The notes under the pieces: model-generated
Database searches by the model: none
Told to the model about the DNA's origin: nothing
What the model saw: the letters and a program-made list of their open reading frames with translations, nothing else
Assembly (NCBI GenBank): GCA_022448005.1
Contig: JAKUTK010000035.1
Coordinates: 1-52,655, forward strand
Length of the DNA: 52,655 bases
DNA from: Pseudomonas sp.
Lineage (GTDB): Bacteria > Pseudomonadota > Gammaproteobacteria > Pseudomonadales > Pseudomonadaceae
Reading direction: 5' to 3'
Shown: positions 1 through 8,612 of the stretch, piece after piece
Layout: every line of letters starts with the position of its first letter
Position numbering within the stretch: position 1 is the stretch's first letter
Position numbers and translations under genes: made by a program

Positions 1-544
1 AGCCGTGCACGCCCAGCCCCAAGAGCCAACGCACGAGCCGTCGCTGTTCCAGCACCGTCAACAGGGCCGGCGCCAACTGCACCGCGCGGGCGTCGCGGGC
101 CAGCTTTTCGCTGAGCCAGAGCCACAGCCGACCCAATGCACCGCCGGAGTCGCCCGCGAAGAGAAAGCCCAGCAACCAGCCCAGCAGCGTCAGCAGATTC
201 AGCCCGAGCAGACTGCCCAGTGCCCAGAACACATTGACCGGCCGCATTCCGTCGCCCAGCGCAGCCAGCGCCAATCCGGCCCCGGTAACCAGCGCCAGTA
301 GCATCAGCGCATACCCGGCCAGCCGCGCGCCCTGCCGCCAATGACGCAGCGCGTCGAACAGCCCGTCGCGGCGCGCCAGCCACAGCGCCCGATGCTCGAT
401 CAGGTCTGGCAGTGCCCCACCGTGCGCACGGGCTTGCCGGTTGGCCTCGGCGTCATCGAGCGGGCCGGCATGTTCTTCGCGCAGGCGCACGGCTTCGGTC
501 AGCCAGAGGCGGTCGAGCGGATTCGGTGAGGAAAGTGCGGACAC
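1..544 (-). CDS. DUF2868 domain membrane protein (partial, 3' end outside window)
   Basis: The minus strand reads open from a GTG at 544 to the window edge, giving about 181 residues of the N-terminal part. An AAGAGA Shine-Dalgarno lies just upstream of the GTG. The N-terminus is hydrophilic (LTEAVRLREEHAG), followed by two strongly hydrophobic segments (around GYALMLLALVTGAGLALAAL and FWALGSLLGLNLLTLLGWLL). Between and after these the chain is rich in Arg and Trp. This pattern matches the DUF2868 family of Pseudomonas inner-membrane proteins as I remember it; their function is unknown. In pseudomonads the family usually sits next to a DUF3482 GTPase-like gene, which would lie outside this window. 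The family call is recognition by eye. Confidence 0.65.
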   Translation of the reverse strand, partial: MSALSSPNPLDRLWLTEAVRLREEHAGPLDDAEANRQARAHGGALPDLIEHRALWLARRDGLFDALRHWRQGARLAGYALMLLALVTGAGLALAALGDGMRPVNVFWALGSLLGLNLLTLLGWLLGFLFAGDSGGALGRLWLWLSEKLARDARAVQLAPALLTVLEQRRLVRWLLGLGVHG

Positions 545-751
545 ACGGGATCTCTTGGATGGGCTCGGACCTGAGCATAACCGTTGCCGGCCAGAAGCGT
601 GAACGGCGTGCCAAGGCGCCGCGCTGATTCTGCTAGCATCCGCGCCCGATCATCAGATCGCCTCGCGGTTCGCCGCATCATCTGCCAGGGACAGGTCCAT
701 TGCGCCAAGCGGCGCTTCAGCTGCCCTGCACACATAAAAAGGGACTTTGCC

Positions 752-997
752 ATGAAAGACGTCTTCTTCTTCGACTCCATGCTGACGCCGAAGATCATTA
801 TCTTCATCTATTGGCTTGGCTTGATCAGCGTGGTCGTGGGCGCGGTTGGCACCATGTTCAGCGGCTACGGCGGTGGCTTTTGGTCCGGCCTGGGCATCCT
901 GCTGTTCGGCCTGCTCGGCACTCGGATCTGGTGTGAGCTGCTGATCGTGCTGTTCAAGATCAACGAGAACCTGCAGAAGGTCGCCAACCGTCAGTGA
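752..997 (+). CDS. DUF4282 small membrane protein
   Basis: This 81-residue protein begins at the ATG at 752. A longer reading from 584 has no plausible start. The protein opens MKDVFFFDSMLTPKII and has two predicted membrane helices (about residues 14-37 and 43-65) joined by a Gly-rich loop with SGYGGGF. The tail is short and polar (KINENLQKVANRQ). The FFxFDxMLTPkii opening and two-helix layout are typical of DUF4282, a family of small bacterial membrane proteins without assigned function. It stands alone, followed by a hairpin at 1005-1029, and is convergent with the tctA gene. Confidence 0.8.
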   Translation: MKDVFFFDSMLTPKIIIFIYWLGLISVVVGAVGTMFSGYGGGFWSGLGILLFGLLGTRIWCELLIVLFKINENLQKVANRQ

Positions 998-1004
998 CCT
1001 GCCC

Positions 1005-1029
1005 AGGGCGGCTTCCCTGCCGCCCTTTC
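1005..1029. terminator. Hairpin terminator between convergent genes
   Basis: A 7-bp stem AGGGCGG / CCGCCCT with an 8-base loop, followed by TTTC on the plus strand. It lies 8 bases after the DUF4282 stop and before the tctA stop. The T run is short, so termination strength is uncertain. Confidence 0.5.
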
Positions 1030-1055
1030 AGGTTTACAGCCGCATCGGCTGTTGC

Positions 1056-2534
1056 CTAGCTGATCCTGATGCGTTCCTGCCAATAACGCCGAACGGCGAA
1101 GAAAAGCGACAAGCCGGTGAGCACGATGAAGATCCAGGTAATCGGCCCTCGGAAGAAGATCATCGGGTCGCCGCGGCCGATCAGCAGCGTGCGCCTGAGG
1201 TTGTCCTCGAACATTGGCCCGAGAATGAAGCCGAGGAGGAAGGGCGCTGTCGCGAACCCGGTACGGTTGAACAGATAGCCAATCACGCCGAAGAGCAGCA
1301 TCAGGCCAATGTCGAACAGGCTGTTGTTCACGGCGAAGGCACCGTAGACGCAGAACATCAGCACGATGGGGAGCAGGATGGCCTTGGGGATCTCGGCGAT
1401 CAGTGAGAAATACTTGATCACACCGTGACCGACAAACAGCAGCACCGCCGAGCTCAGCATGATCCCGCAGAACAACGCGTAGACCAGTGTCAGGTTCTCC
1501 TGGAACAGCACCGGGCCGGGCGTCAGCCCATGGATCATGAAAGCGCCGAGGATGATCGCTGTGATCACATCGCCCGGGATGCCCAGCGACAACAGCGGTA
1601 TGAGGGTTGCGCCGGCCACGCCGTTGTTGCCTGACTCTGCTGCGGCGACGCCTTCGAGTTCACCTTTGCCGAAGTTCGCCCGGTTGGCCGAGCGCCGTTT
1701 GGCTTCGCTATAGGAGATGAACGATGCCGCGGTGGCGCCGGCGCCTGGAATGGCACCGATGATCACGCCGATAAACGAGCCGCGCACGATGGTCACCAGG
1801 CTGGACTTGAGCTCGCCAAGCGTCAGGCCAGCCCCGCTGGAGGCGGCGCGGATATGCGGGCCGGCCTTCTTCAGGTAGAAATCGATCACTTCGGGGATCG
1901 CGAACAGGCCGATCAGCAACGGCACAAAGGACACCCGGTCCATCAGGTTGTAATTATCGAACGTCAGGCGCTGGCTGCCGTACACCGCATCCATGCCGAT
2001 CATGGAGACGATGACGCCGAAGCTGGCGGCGATCAGACCCTTGACCGGCGAGTCGCCCGCGATGGAGACGATGATGGTCAGCGAAAAGCAGATCAGCCAG
2101 AAGAACTCTGGCGGCCCGAAATTGAGCGCAACCTTGGCCAGGTAGGAGGCAAACAGGATCAGCGCCAGGTTCGATAGCACATCGGCAATACAGGACGAGT
2201 AAAGCGCCATCTGCAGCGCCTTCTTTGCCTTGCCCTGTTGCGTCAGTGGATAGCCATCGAGCAGGGTGCAGGCAGCGGCCGGCGAGCCGGGCGTGTGAAT
2301 TAGGATGGCGGTGATCGAGCCGCCGTACATGCCGCCCTTGTAGATGCCGACCAACAGCAGGATCGCCGTCACCGGCTCCAGGGAAAAGGTGAAGGGCAAG
2401 GCCAGTGCCACGGCCATGGTCGCGGTAAGGCCAGGAATCGCTCCGATGACCACCCCAATCAATACGCCGATAAAGATGGCGATGAAATTGTCGACGCTGA
2501 GGAACAAGTCCAGGACTTCGGAAAAACCTTCCAT
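1056..2534 (-). CDS. tctA: Tripartite tricarboxylate transporter large permease (TctA)
   Basis: This is the 492-residue large membrane subunit of a TTT-family transporter, which imports carboxylates captured by a periplasmic binding protein. It has about twelve hydrophobic segments. The family signatures are visible: GAIPGLTATMAVALALPFT near residue 32 and the related GAIPGAGATAASFISYSEAKR near residue 260. The length is normal for TctA. It is the last gene of a minus-strand set tctC-tctB-tctA and begins 24 bases after the tctB stop. The substrate cannot be read from the sequence. No TctDE two-component regulator is present nearby. Confidence 0.93.
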   Translation of the reverse strand: MEGFSEVLDLFLSVDNFIAIFIGVLIGVVIGAIPGLTATMAVALALPFTFSLEPVTAILLLVGIYKGGMYGGSITAILIHTPGSPAAACTLLDGYPLTQQGKAKKALQMALYSSCIADVLSNLALILFASYLAKVALNFGPPEFFWLICFSLTIIVSIAGDSPVKGLIAASFGVIVSMIGMDAVYGSQRLTFDNYNLMDRVSFVPLLIGLFAIPEVIDFYLKKAGPHIRAASSGAGLTLGELKSSLVTIVRGSFIGVIIGAIPGAGATAASFISYSEAKRRSANRANFGKGELEGVAAAESGNNGVAGATLIPLLSLGIPGDVITAIILGAFMIHGLTPGPVLFQENLTLVYALFCGIMLSSAVLLFVGHGVIKYFSLIAEIPKAILLPIVLMFCVYGAFAVNNSLFDIGLMLLFGVIGYLFNRTGFATAPFLLGFILGPMFEDNLRRTLLIGRGDPMIFFRGPITWIFIVLTGLSLFFAVRRYWQERIRIS

Positions 2535-2558
2535 TCGGTTACTCGCGTGAGGGCGCTG

Positions 2559-3059
2559 TCAGTTCCAGAGCGTGCCGGAGGGCAGCGGGACATTCAGTAC
2601 GTGGATGAACAGCAGGCATACCAGCCACGGCAACGCGATCGCCAGCAGGTAAAGCCAGGGCTTGCGCACAGGGTGAGCGGCAAACAACAAGAGCGTGCCA
2701 AGGATGCCAGCAGCGATGGCGCCGAGCAGGTCGAACAGCAGCCAGTAAGCGCCCAGCCCGGCCAACATCAGCAGCCAGCGCCGGGCCGGCGCACGTTCGG
2801 ATTCGTCCTCTGCCGTTTGGGCCGGCGGCCGCAAGCAGCCCTCGACGATCAATGCCAGCGACAATGCCGCGATCAGCCAGCCCGCCACGCTGGGCAGCCA
2901 GCGTGGCGACTGCATGGGGTTGTCGACCATGGGGGCTTCGTCGATATGGTTCGGCACCAGATAGAACAGGAACACCAGCGCTGCGATCAGCCAGAACGCG
3001 CCCAGCCACGTGTTGAGATTGGCCCAGCGCGGGCGGCGCAGCGCAGCGTCGGTGGTCAT
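2559..3059 (-). CDS. tctB: Tripartite tricarboxylate transporter small permease (TctB)
   Basis: A 166-residue protein with four to five hydrophobic segments, the expected size and topology of the small membrane subunit of TTT transporters. A short cytoplasmic N-terminus ends at NLNTW, then come a first helix (AFWLIAALVFLFYLVP), a Pro/Arg-rich hydrophilic stretch near residue 85, and closely spaced helices in the C-terminal half. The ATG at 3059 has a good GGAGG Shine-Dalgarno. It lies between tctC (13 bases upstream) and tctA, so the three are almost certainly one transcript. TctB sequences are poorly conserved, so the call rests on position, size and topology together. Confidence 0.85.
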   Translation of the reverse strand: MTTDAALRRPRWANLNTWLGAFWLIAALVFLFYLVPNHIDEAPMVDNPMQSPRWLPSVAGWLIAALSLALIVEGCLRPPAQTAEDESERAPARRWLLMLAGLGAYWLLFDLLGAIAAGILGTLLLFAAHPVRKPWLYLLAIALPWLVCLLFIHVLNVPLPSGTLWN

Positions 3060-3072
3060 GGCCGGCCTCCGA

Positions 3073-4050
3073 TCAATTCAGCTCGGCCTGGCCTGCGACG
3101 CGCTGCCAGCGTTGAACGTCTTCAGCAACGTAGTCGCGGAAGCTATCGCCTTCCTCGGTCGCCGGCTCTCCGCCGATCTGTGCGGCGAAATCCTTGAAGC
3201 CCTGATCGTCCATGACCTTGTCCAGCGCGGTCTGCAGCGTCTCGACGGCCTGGTTGGACATCTGGTCATCGGCGATCAGTCCGAACCAGGCGGTGGTGAC
3301 GAAATCACCCAGGCCGAGGTCCGCGCCGACCTTCGACAGCGGCTCGACATCGGGCAGGTAGGGCGAGGCCTCTTTCGAAGTCACGGCCAGCGCCTTGAGC
3401 TTGCCGGACTGGATGTGGGAGAGCACGGTCGGCATGTTTTCAAAGGAGACGTCGACGTCGCCGCTGAGCAGTGCCGGCAGCGCTTCGCCACTACCGCGGA
3501 AGGGCACGTGGGTCATCTTGGTGCCGGTCATGGTCTTGAACAGCTCGCCGGACATATGGATCGAGCTGCCGATGCCGGCGGAGCTGAAGGTCATCTCCTT
3601 GGTCTTGGCCGCCTCGATGAATTCTTCGACCGAGTTGTACGGGCTGTCGGCCGGCACCACCATCACATTGGGGATTTCGATGATGTTGCGGATGAATTTG
3701 AAGTCCTTCACCGGCTCGTAAGGCAACTTCTTGTAGATCACGGGGCCGATGGTGTGCCCCGGAGAGGCCATCAGGATCGTGTGATCCGCGCCCCGCCCGC
3801 CGCGGGCCAGTTGTCCGGTGGCCATGGTCGAGCCAGCACCCGGACGGTTTTCGACGACGACCGTGCCGATCTGTTGCTGCAAGAGGTCGGCCACCTTGCG
3901 CGACAGCACATCCGTGGTCCCGCCGGGCGCATAGGGCACCACCAGGCGAACGGTGTCGGTTGGCCATTCGGCGGCCTGGGTCAGCGAGGCGAGGGGGAGC
4001 GTGGCGGCCAGGAGGAACAGGCTCAGGGTGCGCTTCATAGTCAGGGGCAT
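3073..4050 (-). CDS. tctC: Periplasmic carboxylate-binding receptor (TctC / Bug family)
   Basis: This is the extracytoplasmic solute receptor of the TTT transporter, 325 residues from the ATG at 4050, chosen because AAGAAGAGA lies 8 bases upstream. The next in-frame ATG at 4038 has no such site. The signal peptide is clear (MKRTLSLFLLAATLPLASL, cleaved after TQA or QAA). The mature protein opens with the Bug-family pattern WPTDTVRLVVPYAPGGTTD and continues with VENRPGAGSTMATGQLARG. These loops bind the carboxylate in known family members. It is the first gene of the tctCBA set and is transcribed away from the CoA transferase. Many pseudomonads carry several Bug proteins, so the ligand is unknown. 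Confidence 0.93.
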   Translation of the reverse strand: MPLTMKRTLSLFLLAATLPLASLTQAAEWPTDTVRLVVPYAPGGTTDVLSRKVADLLQQQIGTVVVENRPGAGSTMATGQLARGGRGADHTILMASPGHTIGPVIYKKLPYEPVKDFKFIRNIIEIPNVMVVPADSPYNSVEEFIEAAKTKEMTFSSAGIGSSIHMSGELFKTMTGTKMTHVPFRGSGEALPALLSGDVDVSFENMPTVLSHIQSGKLKALAVTSKEASPYLPDVEPLSKVGADLGLGDFVTTAWFGLIADDQMSNQAVETLQTALDKVMDDQGFKDFAAQIGGEPATEEGDSFRDYVAEDVQRWQRVAGQAELN

Positions 4051-4259
4051 GGTGGAGTTCTCTTCTTGTAGTTGTTGTAAGTCTGCACGTGTAGCGATCA
4101 GCCGACGCTGCCACCTTAAAAGGATCGAACCCTGACGGGAGTCCGATGAGTGAAAAACGGTTCGGTAATCGCACAAATGTTTGCAGGCCATCTGTTGTGG
4201 TTTCGACCCGCTTGCGCCAATTTCGTCGTCATCGCCCGATCAAATATGCAGGAGAGTCG

Positions 4260-5450
4260 ATGAGCGTTCTGCAAGGCATCAAGGTACTGGATCTGACTCG
4301 CATCCTAGCCGGGCCCTGGTCGACCATGGCCCTGGCCGACCTTGGCGCCGAGGTGTGGAAGATCGAAAGCCTGGAGGGTGATGACACCCGCAGCTGGATG
4401 CCGCCGGCCAAGGCCGGCATCTCCACCTACTACCTCAGCGCCAACCGCAACAAGCAGAGCCTGGCGGTGGATATGCGCAAGCCCGAAGGCCGCCAGTTGA
4501 TCCTCGACCTGGCTGCGCAGGCCGATGTGGTAGTCGAAAATTTCCTGCCGGCGAGCCTCAAGCGCCTCGGGCTGGATTACGAAACACTGGCCACGATCAA
4601 TCCAAGGCTGATCCATTGTTCGATCACCGGCTATGGCCGCGGTAACCCGATGGAGAACCGTCCCGGCTACGACTTCATCATTCAAGCCGAGAGCGGCTTC
4701 ATGTCGATCACGGGTGACAGAGAGGGCGAGCCGATGCGCCTGGGCGTGGCTTTCATTGATCTGGTCACCGGTATGAACGCCGTTCAGGGCATTCTCGCGG
4801 CGCTGTACGAGCGCGAAAAATCCGGGCTCGGCCAGTCGGTGGACATTGCCCTGTCCGACAGCGCGCTGCATTTCCTGGCCAATGTCGCCTCCGGCTATCT
4901 CAATACCGGCAAGGTGCCGCAGCGCTACGGCAATGCCCACGCCAGCATCGTGCCCTACCAGCTGTTCAACACCGCCGATGGCAGCATCGCCCTGGCGGTG
5001 GGCAACGACGAGCAGTACCGGCGCTTGTGCCTGGAGGTACTCAAGCGTCCTGAACTCCACAGTGATCCACGCTTCACCCAGAACAAAGGCCGCACCGAGC
5101 ACCGCGAGCTGCTGATTCCGCTGTTGCAGCACGCGTTCACGCAGTGGCCCAGCGAGGCTTTGATCGAAGCCCTGCGCGCGCAGGCGATCCCGGTCGGCGA
5201 AGTGAAGGATGTCGCGCACGCGCTTGAATCGGAAACGGCACGCTACCGGGATCTGGTAGTCAGCGCCGAGCATCCGGTGGCAGGCGAGGTGCGCATGGTA
5301 CGCAGCCCGCTGCGGCTGTCGCGCACGCCGACGGTCGCGGCAAAGGCCCCGCCGTTGCACGGCGAGCACACCGACTCGGTGCTCGGGCGGGTGCTGGGTA
5401 AGGATCAAGCCAGCCTGAATGCATTGCGCGAAGCCGGCGTCATCCGCTGA
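4260..5450 (+). CDS. Class III CoA transferase (CaiB/BaiF family)
   Basis: A 396-residue CoA transferase. The ATG at 4260 has AGGAG 6 bases upstream and begins MSVLQGIKVLDLTRILAGPW, the standard start of the family; a reading from 4146 would add an implausible leader. Family features include the CoA-binding region near LGAEVWKIE, SANRNKQSLAVDM, and the GYDFIIQAESGFMSITG stretch around residue 140 that holds the catalytic Asp. Members move CoA between carboxylic acids such as formate/oxalate, carnitine, mesaconate or succinate. The gene is divergent from tctCBA across about 209 bp. I infer that it activates the acid imported by that transporter, but the acid is unknown. Confidence 0.9.
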   Translation: MSVLQGIKVLDLTRILAGPWSTMALADLGAEVWKIESLEGDDTRSWMPPAKAGISTYYLSANRNKQSLAVDMRKPEGRQLILDLAAQADVVVENFLPASLKRLGLDYETLATINPRLIHCSITGYGRGNPMENRPGYDFIIQAESGFMSITGDREGEPMRLGVAFIDLVTGMNAVQGILAALYEREKSGLGQSVDIALSDSALHFLANVASGYLNTGKVPQRYGNAHASIVPYQLFNTADGSIALAVGNDEQYRRLCLEVLKRPELHSDPRFTQNKGRTEHRELLIPLLQHAFTQWPSEALIEALRAQAIPVGEVKDVAHALESETARYRDLVVSAEHPVAGEVRMVRSPLRLSRTPTVAAKAPPLHGEHTDSVLGRVLGKDQASLNALREAGVIR

Positions 5451-5473
5451 CACCGGCTGCTTGTCACCTACCC

Positions 5474-5502
5474 ACAGCCAGGGGCGATCAACCCGTGGCT
5501 GT
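5474..5502. terminator. Possible convergent terminator hairpin
   Basis: A 7-bp inverted repeat ACAGCCA / TGGCTGT with a 15-base loop. It lies between the stops of the CoA transferase and the glycerophosphodiesterase. There is no T run on either strand, so this is weak. Confidence 0.3.
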
Positions 5503-5507
5503 ATCGG

Positions 5508-6626
5508 TCAGTTCTGCTGTTGGCGCAGGCGTACGGCAATGTCCGGCTGATCGATGAACAGCCCGTCGATACCGGCGTCGAGGAAGGCCTCAATGTCAGC
5601 CTCGATATTGCCGCGCTCGGCTGGAGAGTCGCCGTAGCGCAGGTTGGTCGGCAGGAACACGTTCTCGGCGCGGAAGGTGTACGGGTGCACCTTCAGGCCC
5701 GCCGCATGGGCGTTCGGCACGAAGTCGGTCGGCTGGCCGAGATTGCCGTTGGCATCGCGCGGGATGATGTAGCCCTTTTCCGGGCCGACGCCGGCTGCAT
5801 AGCGGGAGATCGCCTTGAGCCCTTCGGCCGTGGCCATCTGTGCGTAGGTCAGGTCGCTGCCGCGAACCTTTTGATCGTAAGGCTGACCGCCGCCAAACAG
5901 CTGGACCAGGCGCAGCTGCGTCATCCGGCTGAGGATTTTCAGGTTTTCCACTTCGAACGACTGGATATAGACCGGCGCGCTGCGGCCCGCGTAGCCGTTG
6001 CGATGAAGAATGCTGACCAGAGGCTTTTCCATCGCCAGGCCAAGTTTTTGGAAGTGCGTCGGGTGCTTGGTTTCCGGGTACAGACCGATGCGGCGGCGCT
6101 CGCTCAGCTGCAGGGTTTTCACCAGATCGATGATCTCCTGCAGCGTCGGGATTTCCAGGCTGCCGTCGAGCCGCGCGTTACCGGGGCGGATCGTTGGGAT
6201 GCGCTCGATGGCGCGCAGGGTTTTCAGCTCGGCCAGGGTGAAGTCTTCACTGAACCAGCCGGTGAGCTTCACGCCATCCACCCTCTGCGTGCGCTTGCGG
6301 TCGGCGAACTCGGGGCGTTGCGACACGTCGGTGGTCAGCCCCAGCTCGTTGTCATGACGGGCTACCAGCTGGCCGTCGCGGGTCATCACCAGATCGGGTT
6401 CGACGTAATCGGCACCCTGCAGGATCGCCAGCGCGTAAGAGGCAAGCGTGTGCTCGGGCACGTAGCCGCTGGCGCCACGGTGGGCGATGACTAATGGATT
6501 GGGCTCTTCGCGGCCGTTCTTGGTGGCGACCGAGGCGTCAGGCGTGGCGGCAAACGCGGCGATCGGCAGCAGCAGGCTGCAGGCGGCAAACAGGTGGCGC
6601 AAGGTAGGGCGGCTGTGGCGGGCCAT
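5508..6626 (-). CDS. glpQ: Periplasmic glycerophosphodiester phosphodiesterase
   Basis: This exported enzyme hydrolyses glycerophosphodiesters from phospholipid breakdown to glycerol-3-phosphate and an alcohol. I start it at the ATG at 6626 (372 residues), which has GGAG 9 bases upstream; an ATG three codons earlier abuts that site. The signal peptide runs MARHSRPTLRHLFAACSLLL to about AFA-AT. The GDPD signature is intact: IAHRGASGYVPEHTLASY near residue 48, then EPDLVMTRDGQLVARHD with the metal-binding Glu, Asp and catalytic His. The C-terminus has GIDGLFIDQPDIAVRLR, the usual end of the TIM barrel. No glpT or other glycerol gene is adjacent. GlpQ is named by family and export signal. Confidence 0.88.
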   Translation of the reverse strand: MARHSRPTLRHLFAACSLLLPIAAFAATPDASVATKNGREEPNPLVIAHRGASGYVPEHTLASYALAILQGADYVEPDLVMTRDGQLVARHDNELGLTTDVSQRPEFADRKRTQRVDGVKLTGWFSEDFTLAELKTLRAIERIPTIRPGNARLDGSLEIPTLQEIIDLVKTLQLSERRRIGLYPETKHPTHFQKLGLAMEKPLVSILHRNGYAGRSAPVYIQSFEVENLKILSRMTQLRLVQLFGGGQPYDQKVRGSDLTYAQMATAEGLKAISRYAAGVGPEKGYIIPRDANGNLGQPTDFVPNAHAAGLKVHPYTFRAENVFLPTNLRYGDSPAERGNIEADIEAFLDAGIDGLFIDQPDIAVRLRQQQN

Positions 6627-6779
6627 TGTGGGCATCTCCGTGGAAGGGGAGCGGTTAGCCTGAAGCGTGAGAATGACGACAGCTTGACGCTTCGGTAAAC
6701 CAGATATGACCGTTCGATGATGCTGACGTGTATCTGGCGGCGCTGACTGCCCGGCGGGCGCTCTGCTATCCTCGCCGCC

Positions 6780-7295
6780 ATGAATCAGACCTCGCTTCCC
6801 CTCGCCATGATCGCGGCCCTAGCGGACAACCGCGTCATCGGGCTGGACAACAAGATGCCCTGGCATCTGCCGGCCGACCTCAAACACTTCAAGGCCATGA
6901 CCCTCGGCAAGCCGATCATCATGGGTCGCAAGACCTGGGATTCGCTTGGCCGCCCACTGCCGGGGCGCTTGAACCTGGTGGTCAGCCGTCAGCCCGATCT
7001 GCACGTCGAAGGTGCTGAAACCTTCACCACGCTGGATGCTGCGCTGGTTCGCGCCGAGCAGTGGGCGCGTGAGCAAGGCGTCGACGAGCTGATGCTGATC
7101 GGCGGCGCGCAGCTCTATACCCAGGCCCTGGGTCAGGCGCAGCGGCTTTATCTCACCCGCATCGAAGTCAATCCCGCGGGCGACGCCTTTTTCCCGGCCT
7201 ATGACGAAGCTGACTGGGAACGTGTCGACAGCGAGGCACACCCGGCCGAGGGTGAAACGCCGGCTTACCGCTTCGAGACCTGGCAGCGGCGCTAA
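6780..7295 (+). CDS. folA: Dihydrofolate reductase
   Basis: FolA reduces dihydrofolate to tetrahydrofolate with NADPH and is the target of trimethoprim. The protein has 171 residues, the usual size. Visible motifs are IAALADNRVIGLDNKMPWHL with the Met20-loop region, LPADLKHFK carrying the active-site Asp33, IMGRKTWDSLG (NADPH binding) near residue 47, LPGRLNLVVSR, and LIGGAQLY near residue 104. The start at 6780 fits the family N-terminus, although its Shine-Dalgarno is poor. The gene stands alone between the divergent glpQ and the yitT-like gene. There is no sign of plasmid-type dfr; this is the chromosomal form. Confidence 0.97.
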   Translation: MNQTSLPLAMIAALADNRVIGLDNKMPWHLPADLKHFKAMTLGKPIIMGRKTWDSLGRPLPGRLNLVVSRQPDLHVEGAETFTTLDAALVRAEQWAREQGVDELMLIGGAQLYTQALGQAQRLYLTRIEVNPAGDAFFPAYDEADWERVDSEAHPAEGETPAYRFETWQRR

Positions 7296-7319
7296 GCCCG
7301 TCACCCTACGCTTCCTTGA

Positions 7320-7347
7320 CTGACGCCAAGTCCTGACCTGGCGTCAG
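7320..7347. terminator. Stem-loop after folA
   Basis: A 9-bp perfect stem CTGACGCCA / TGGCGTCAG with a 10-base loop, 25 bases after the folA stop. The bases after it (TGCTTATGCTTTCC) are T-rich but not a run, so termination is plausible rather than certain. Confidence 0.4.
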
Positions 7348-7386
7348 TGCTTATGCTTTCCGTCCGCTCCACACGAGACACTTTCC

Positions 7387-8049
7387 ATGCAGAACGACAA
7401 GCCGAGCCCAGTGCAATGCGACGCTGAGCAGGCGGAAACCATCGCGCCGATATTCGTCCGCCATCCGCTCTGGGAGGACGCCCTTGCGCTGCTCTTGGGC
7501 ACCGCGATGGTGGCGCTGGGGATCGCCTTCTACAGCCACGCCGGGCTCTTGACCGGCGGCACGGTCGGTCTGGCCTTTCTGCTCAAGTACTTCGCCGGCT
7601 GGCCTTTCGGGCTGGTGTTCTTCACCCTGAACATTCCGTTCTATCTGTTGGCCATCTGGCGCATGGGCTGGAGCTTCACGTTGCGCACCGTGATCGCGGT
7701 GGGACTGGTGTCGCTGCTGGCCGAGCTGACCCCGAACTGGATTCGCTTTGCCGAGCTGAACATCTACTACGCGGCGCTGTTTGGCGGTTTCGCCATGGGC
7801 GTCGGGCTGCTGATGCTGTTCCGTCATCGGGCCAGCCTCGGCGGGGTAAACATCCTTGCGCTGTTCCTGCAGGAGCGCATCGGCCTGCGCGCCGGCACTT
7901 TTCAAATGGGCATCGATGCATTGATCGTGCTGGCGGCGGTCTTCATCGTGCCGCTGGATAAGGTTGCGCTCTCGGTGCTGGGCGCGGTGGCACTGAATCT
8001 GGTGCTGGCGATCAATCACCGCAGCGACCGCTACATGGGCGTGAGCTGA
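7387..8049 (+). CDS. YitT family (DUF161) membrane protein
   Basis: A 220-residue protein with five to six membrane helices. It opens with a hydrophilic N-terminus of about 30 residues, then WEDALALLLGTAMVALGIAF and the YitT-type motif GLLTGGTVGLAFLLKY near residue 56. Later it has FRHRASLGGVNILALFLQE, also typical of the family. The C-terminal DUF2179 domain found in many Firmicute YitT proteins is absent, giving the short proteobacterial form. Function is not established; YitT proteins are treated as putative transporters. It lies between folA and the convergent yfcE-like gene. Confidence 0.82.
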   Translation: MQNDKPSPVQCDAEQAETIAPIFVRHPLWEDALALLLGTAMVALGIAFYSHAGLLTGGTVGLAFLLKYFAGWPFGLVFFTLNIPFYLLAIWRMGWSFTLRTVIAVGLVSLLAELTPNWIRFAELNIYYAALFGGFAMGVGLLMLFRHRASLGGVNILALFLQERIGLRAGTFQMGIDALIVLAAVFIVPLDKVALSVLGAVALNLVLAINHRSDRYMGVS

Positions 8050-8053
8050 GCGC

Positions 8054-8509
8054 TTAACCCAGCGTCACCAGCTGCGCGCGTGGCTGGCCGTCTTCGATAT
8101 CCAGCAGTGCCAGGCTGATCGGTAGTGTGAAACGGCGACGGCCTGCACTCCCCGGATTGAGGTAGAGCACGCCGTTGACCTGCTCGATCTTCGGTTGGTG
8201 TGAATGGCCGGCAATCACCACGTCGACCTGCTCTGCAATCGGGTCGATGCCCATCGTCTTGACGTCGTGTGTGACGTAGATGCGCAAGCCGCCGATTTCC
8301 AGGTCCAGATACTCCGGGACCGCCGCCGCCCAGTCACCGCTGTCGACATTGCCGCGGATAACATCGAGCGGCGCCAGTGCGCGCAGCCCCTCCAATACCT
8401 CGGGTTTGCCGATGTCGCCGGCGTGGATGATGCGCTCGCAGCCTTGTAGCGCCGCGAGGGCCTCAGGGCGCAGCAGGCCGTGAGTGTCGGAGATGACGCC
8501 GATGCGCAT
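8054..8509 (-). CDS. Metallophosphoesterase, YfcE/MJ0936 family
   Basis: A 151-residue calcineurin-like phosphodiesterase. The ATG at 8509 has GGGAG 6 bases upstream and starts directly with the first metal motif; an upstream in-frame start at 8548 is unsupported. The full set of dimetal motifs is present in order: VISDTHGLL (residue 5), IIHAGDIGKPEVLE (28), VIRGNVDSG (48), YVTHDVK (78), VIAGHSHQP (97) and LNPGSAGRRR (116). Family members hydrolyse phosphodiesters in vitro; the physiological substrate is unclear. The stop is 5 bases from that of the convergent yitT-like gene. Confidence 0.88.
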   Translation of the reverse strand: MRIGVISDTHGLLRPEALAALQGCERIIHAGDIGKPEVLEGLRALAPLDVIRGNVDSGDWAAAVPEYLDLEIGGLRIYVTHDVKTMGIDPIAEQVDVVIAGHSHQPKIEQVNGVLYLNPGSAGRRRFTLPISLALLDIEDGQPRAQLVTLG

Positions 8510-8612
8510 GGTGGCTCCCGTTTTCGAAATTGCCTGAGGGTTGGGCAAGCGAGACTTGGCCCTGGTTCGATCTTGCGGCAGTCTGGCGCTCGCCTAAACG
8601 AAGGGGAAACAA

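Noticed and set aside
499-807. Small open frame on the minus strand before the DUF4282 gene
   Set aside because: It crosses the starts of both the DUF2868 and DUF4282 genes, has no Shine-Dalgarno and a basic low-complexity translation.
3010-4071. Open frame of 353 codons on the plus strand
   Set aside because: It is antisense to tctC and part of tctB, both of which have strong family motifs; the translation has no recognisable domain.
5520-6494. Open frame of 324 codons on the plus strand
   Set aside because: It is a mirror of glpQ, which has a signal peptide and a full GDPD signature.
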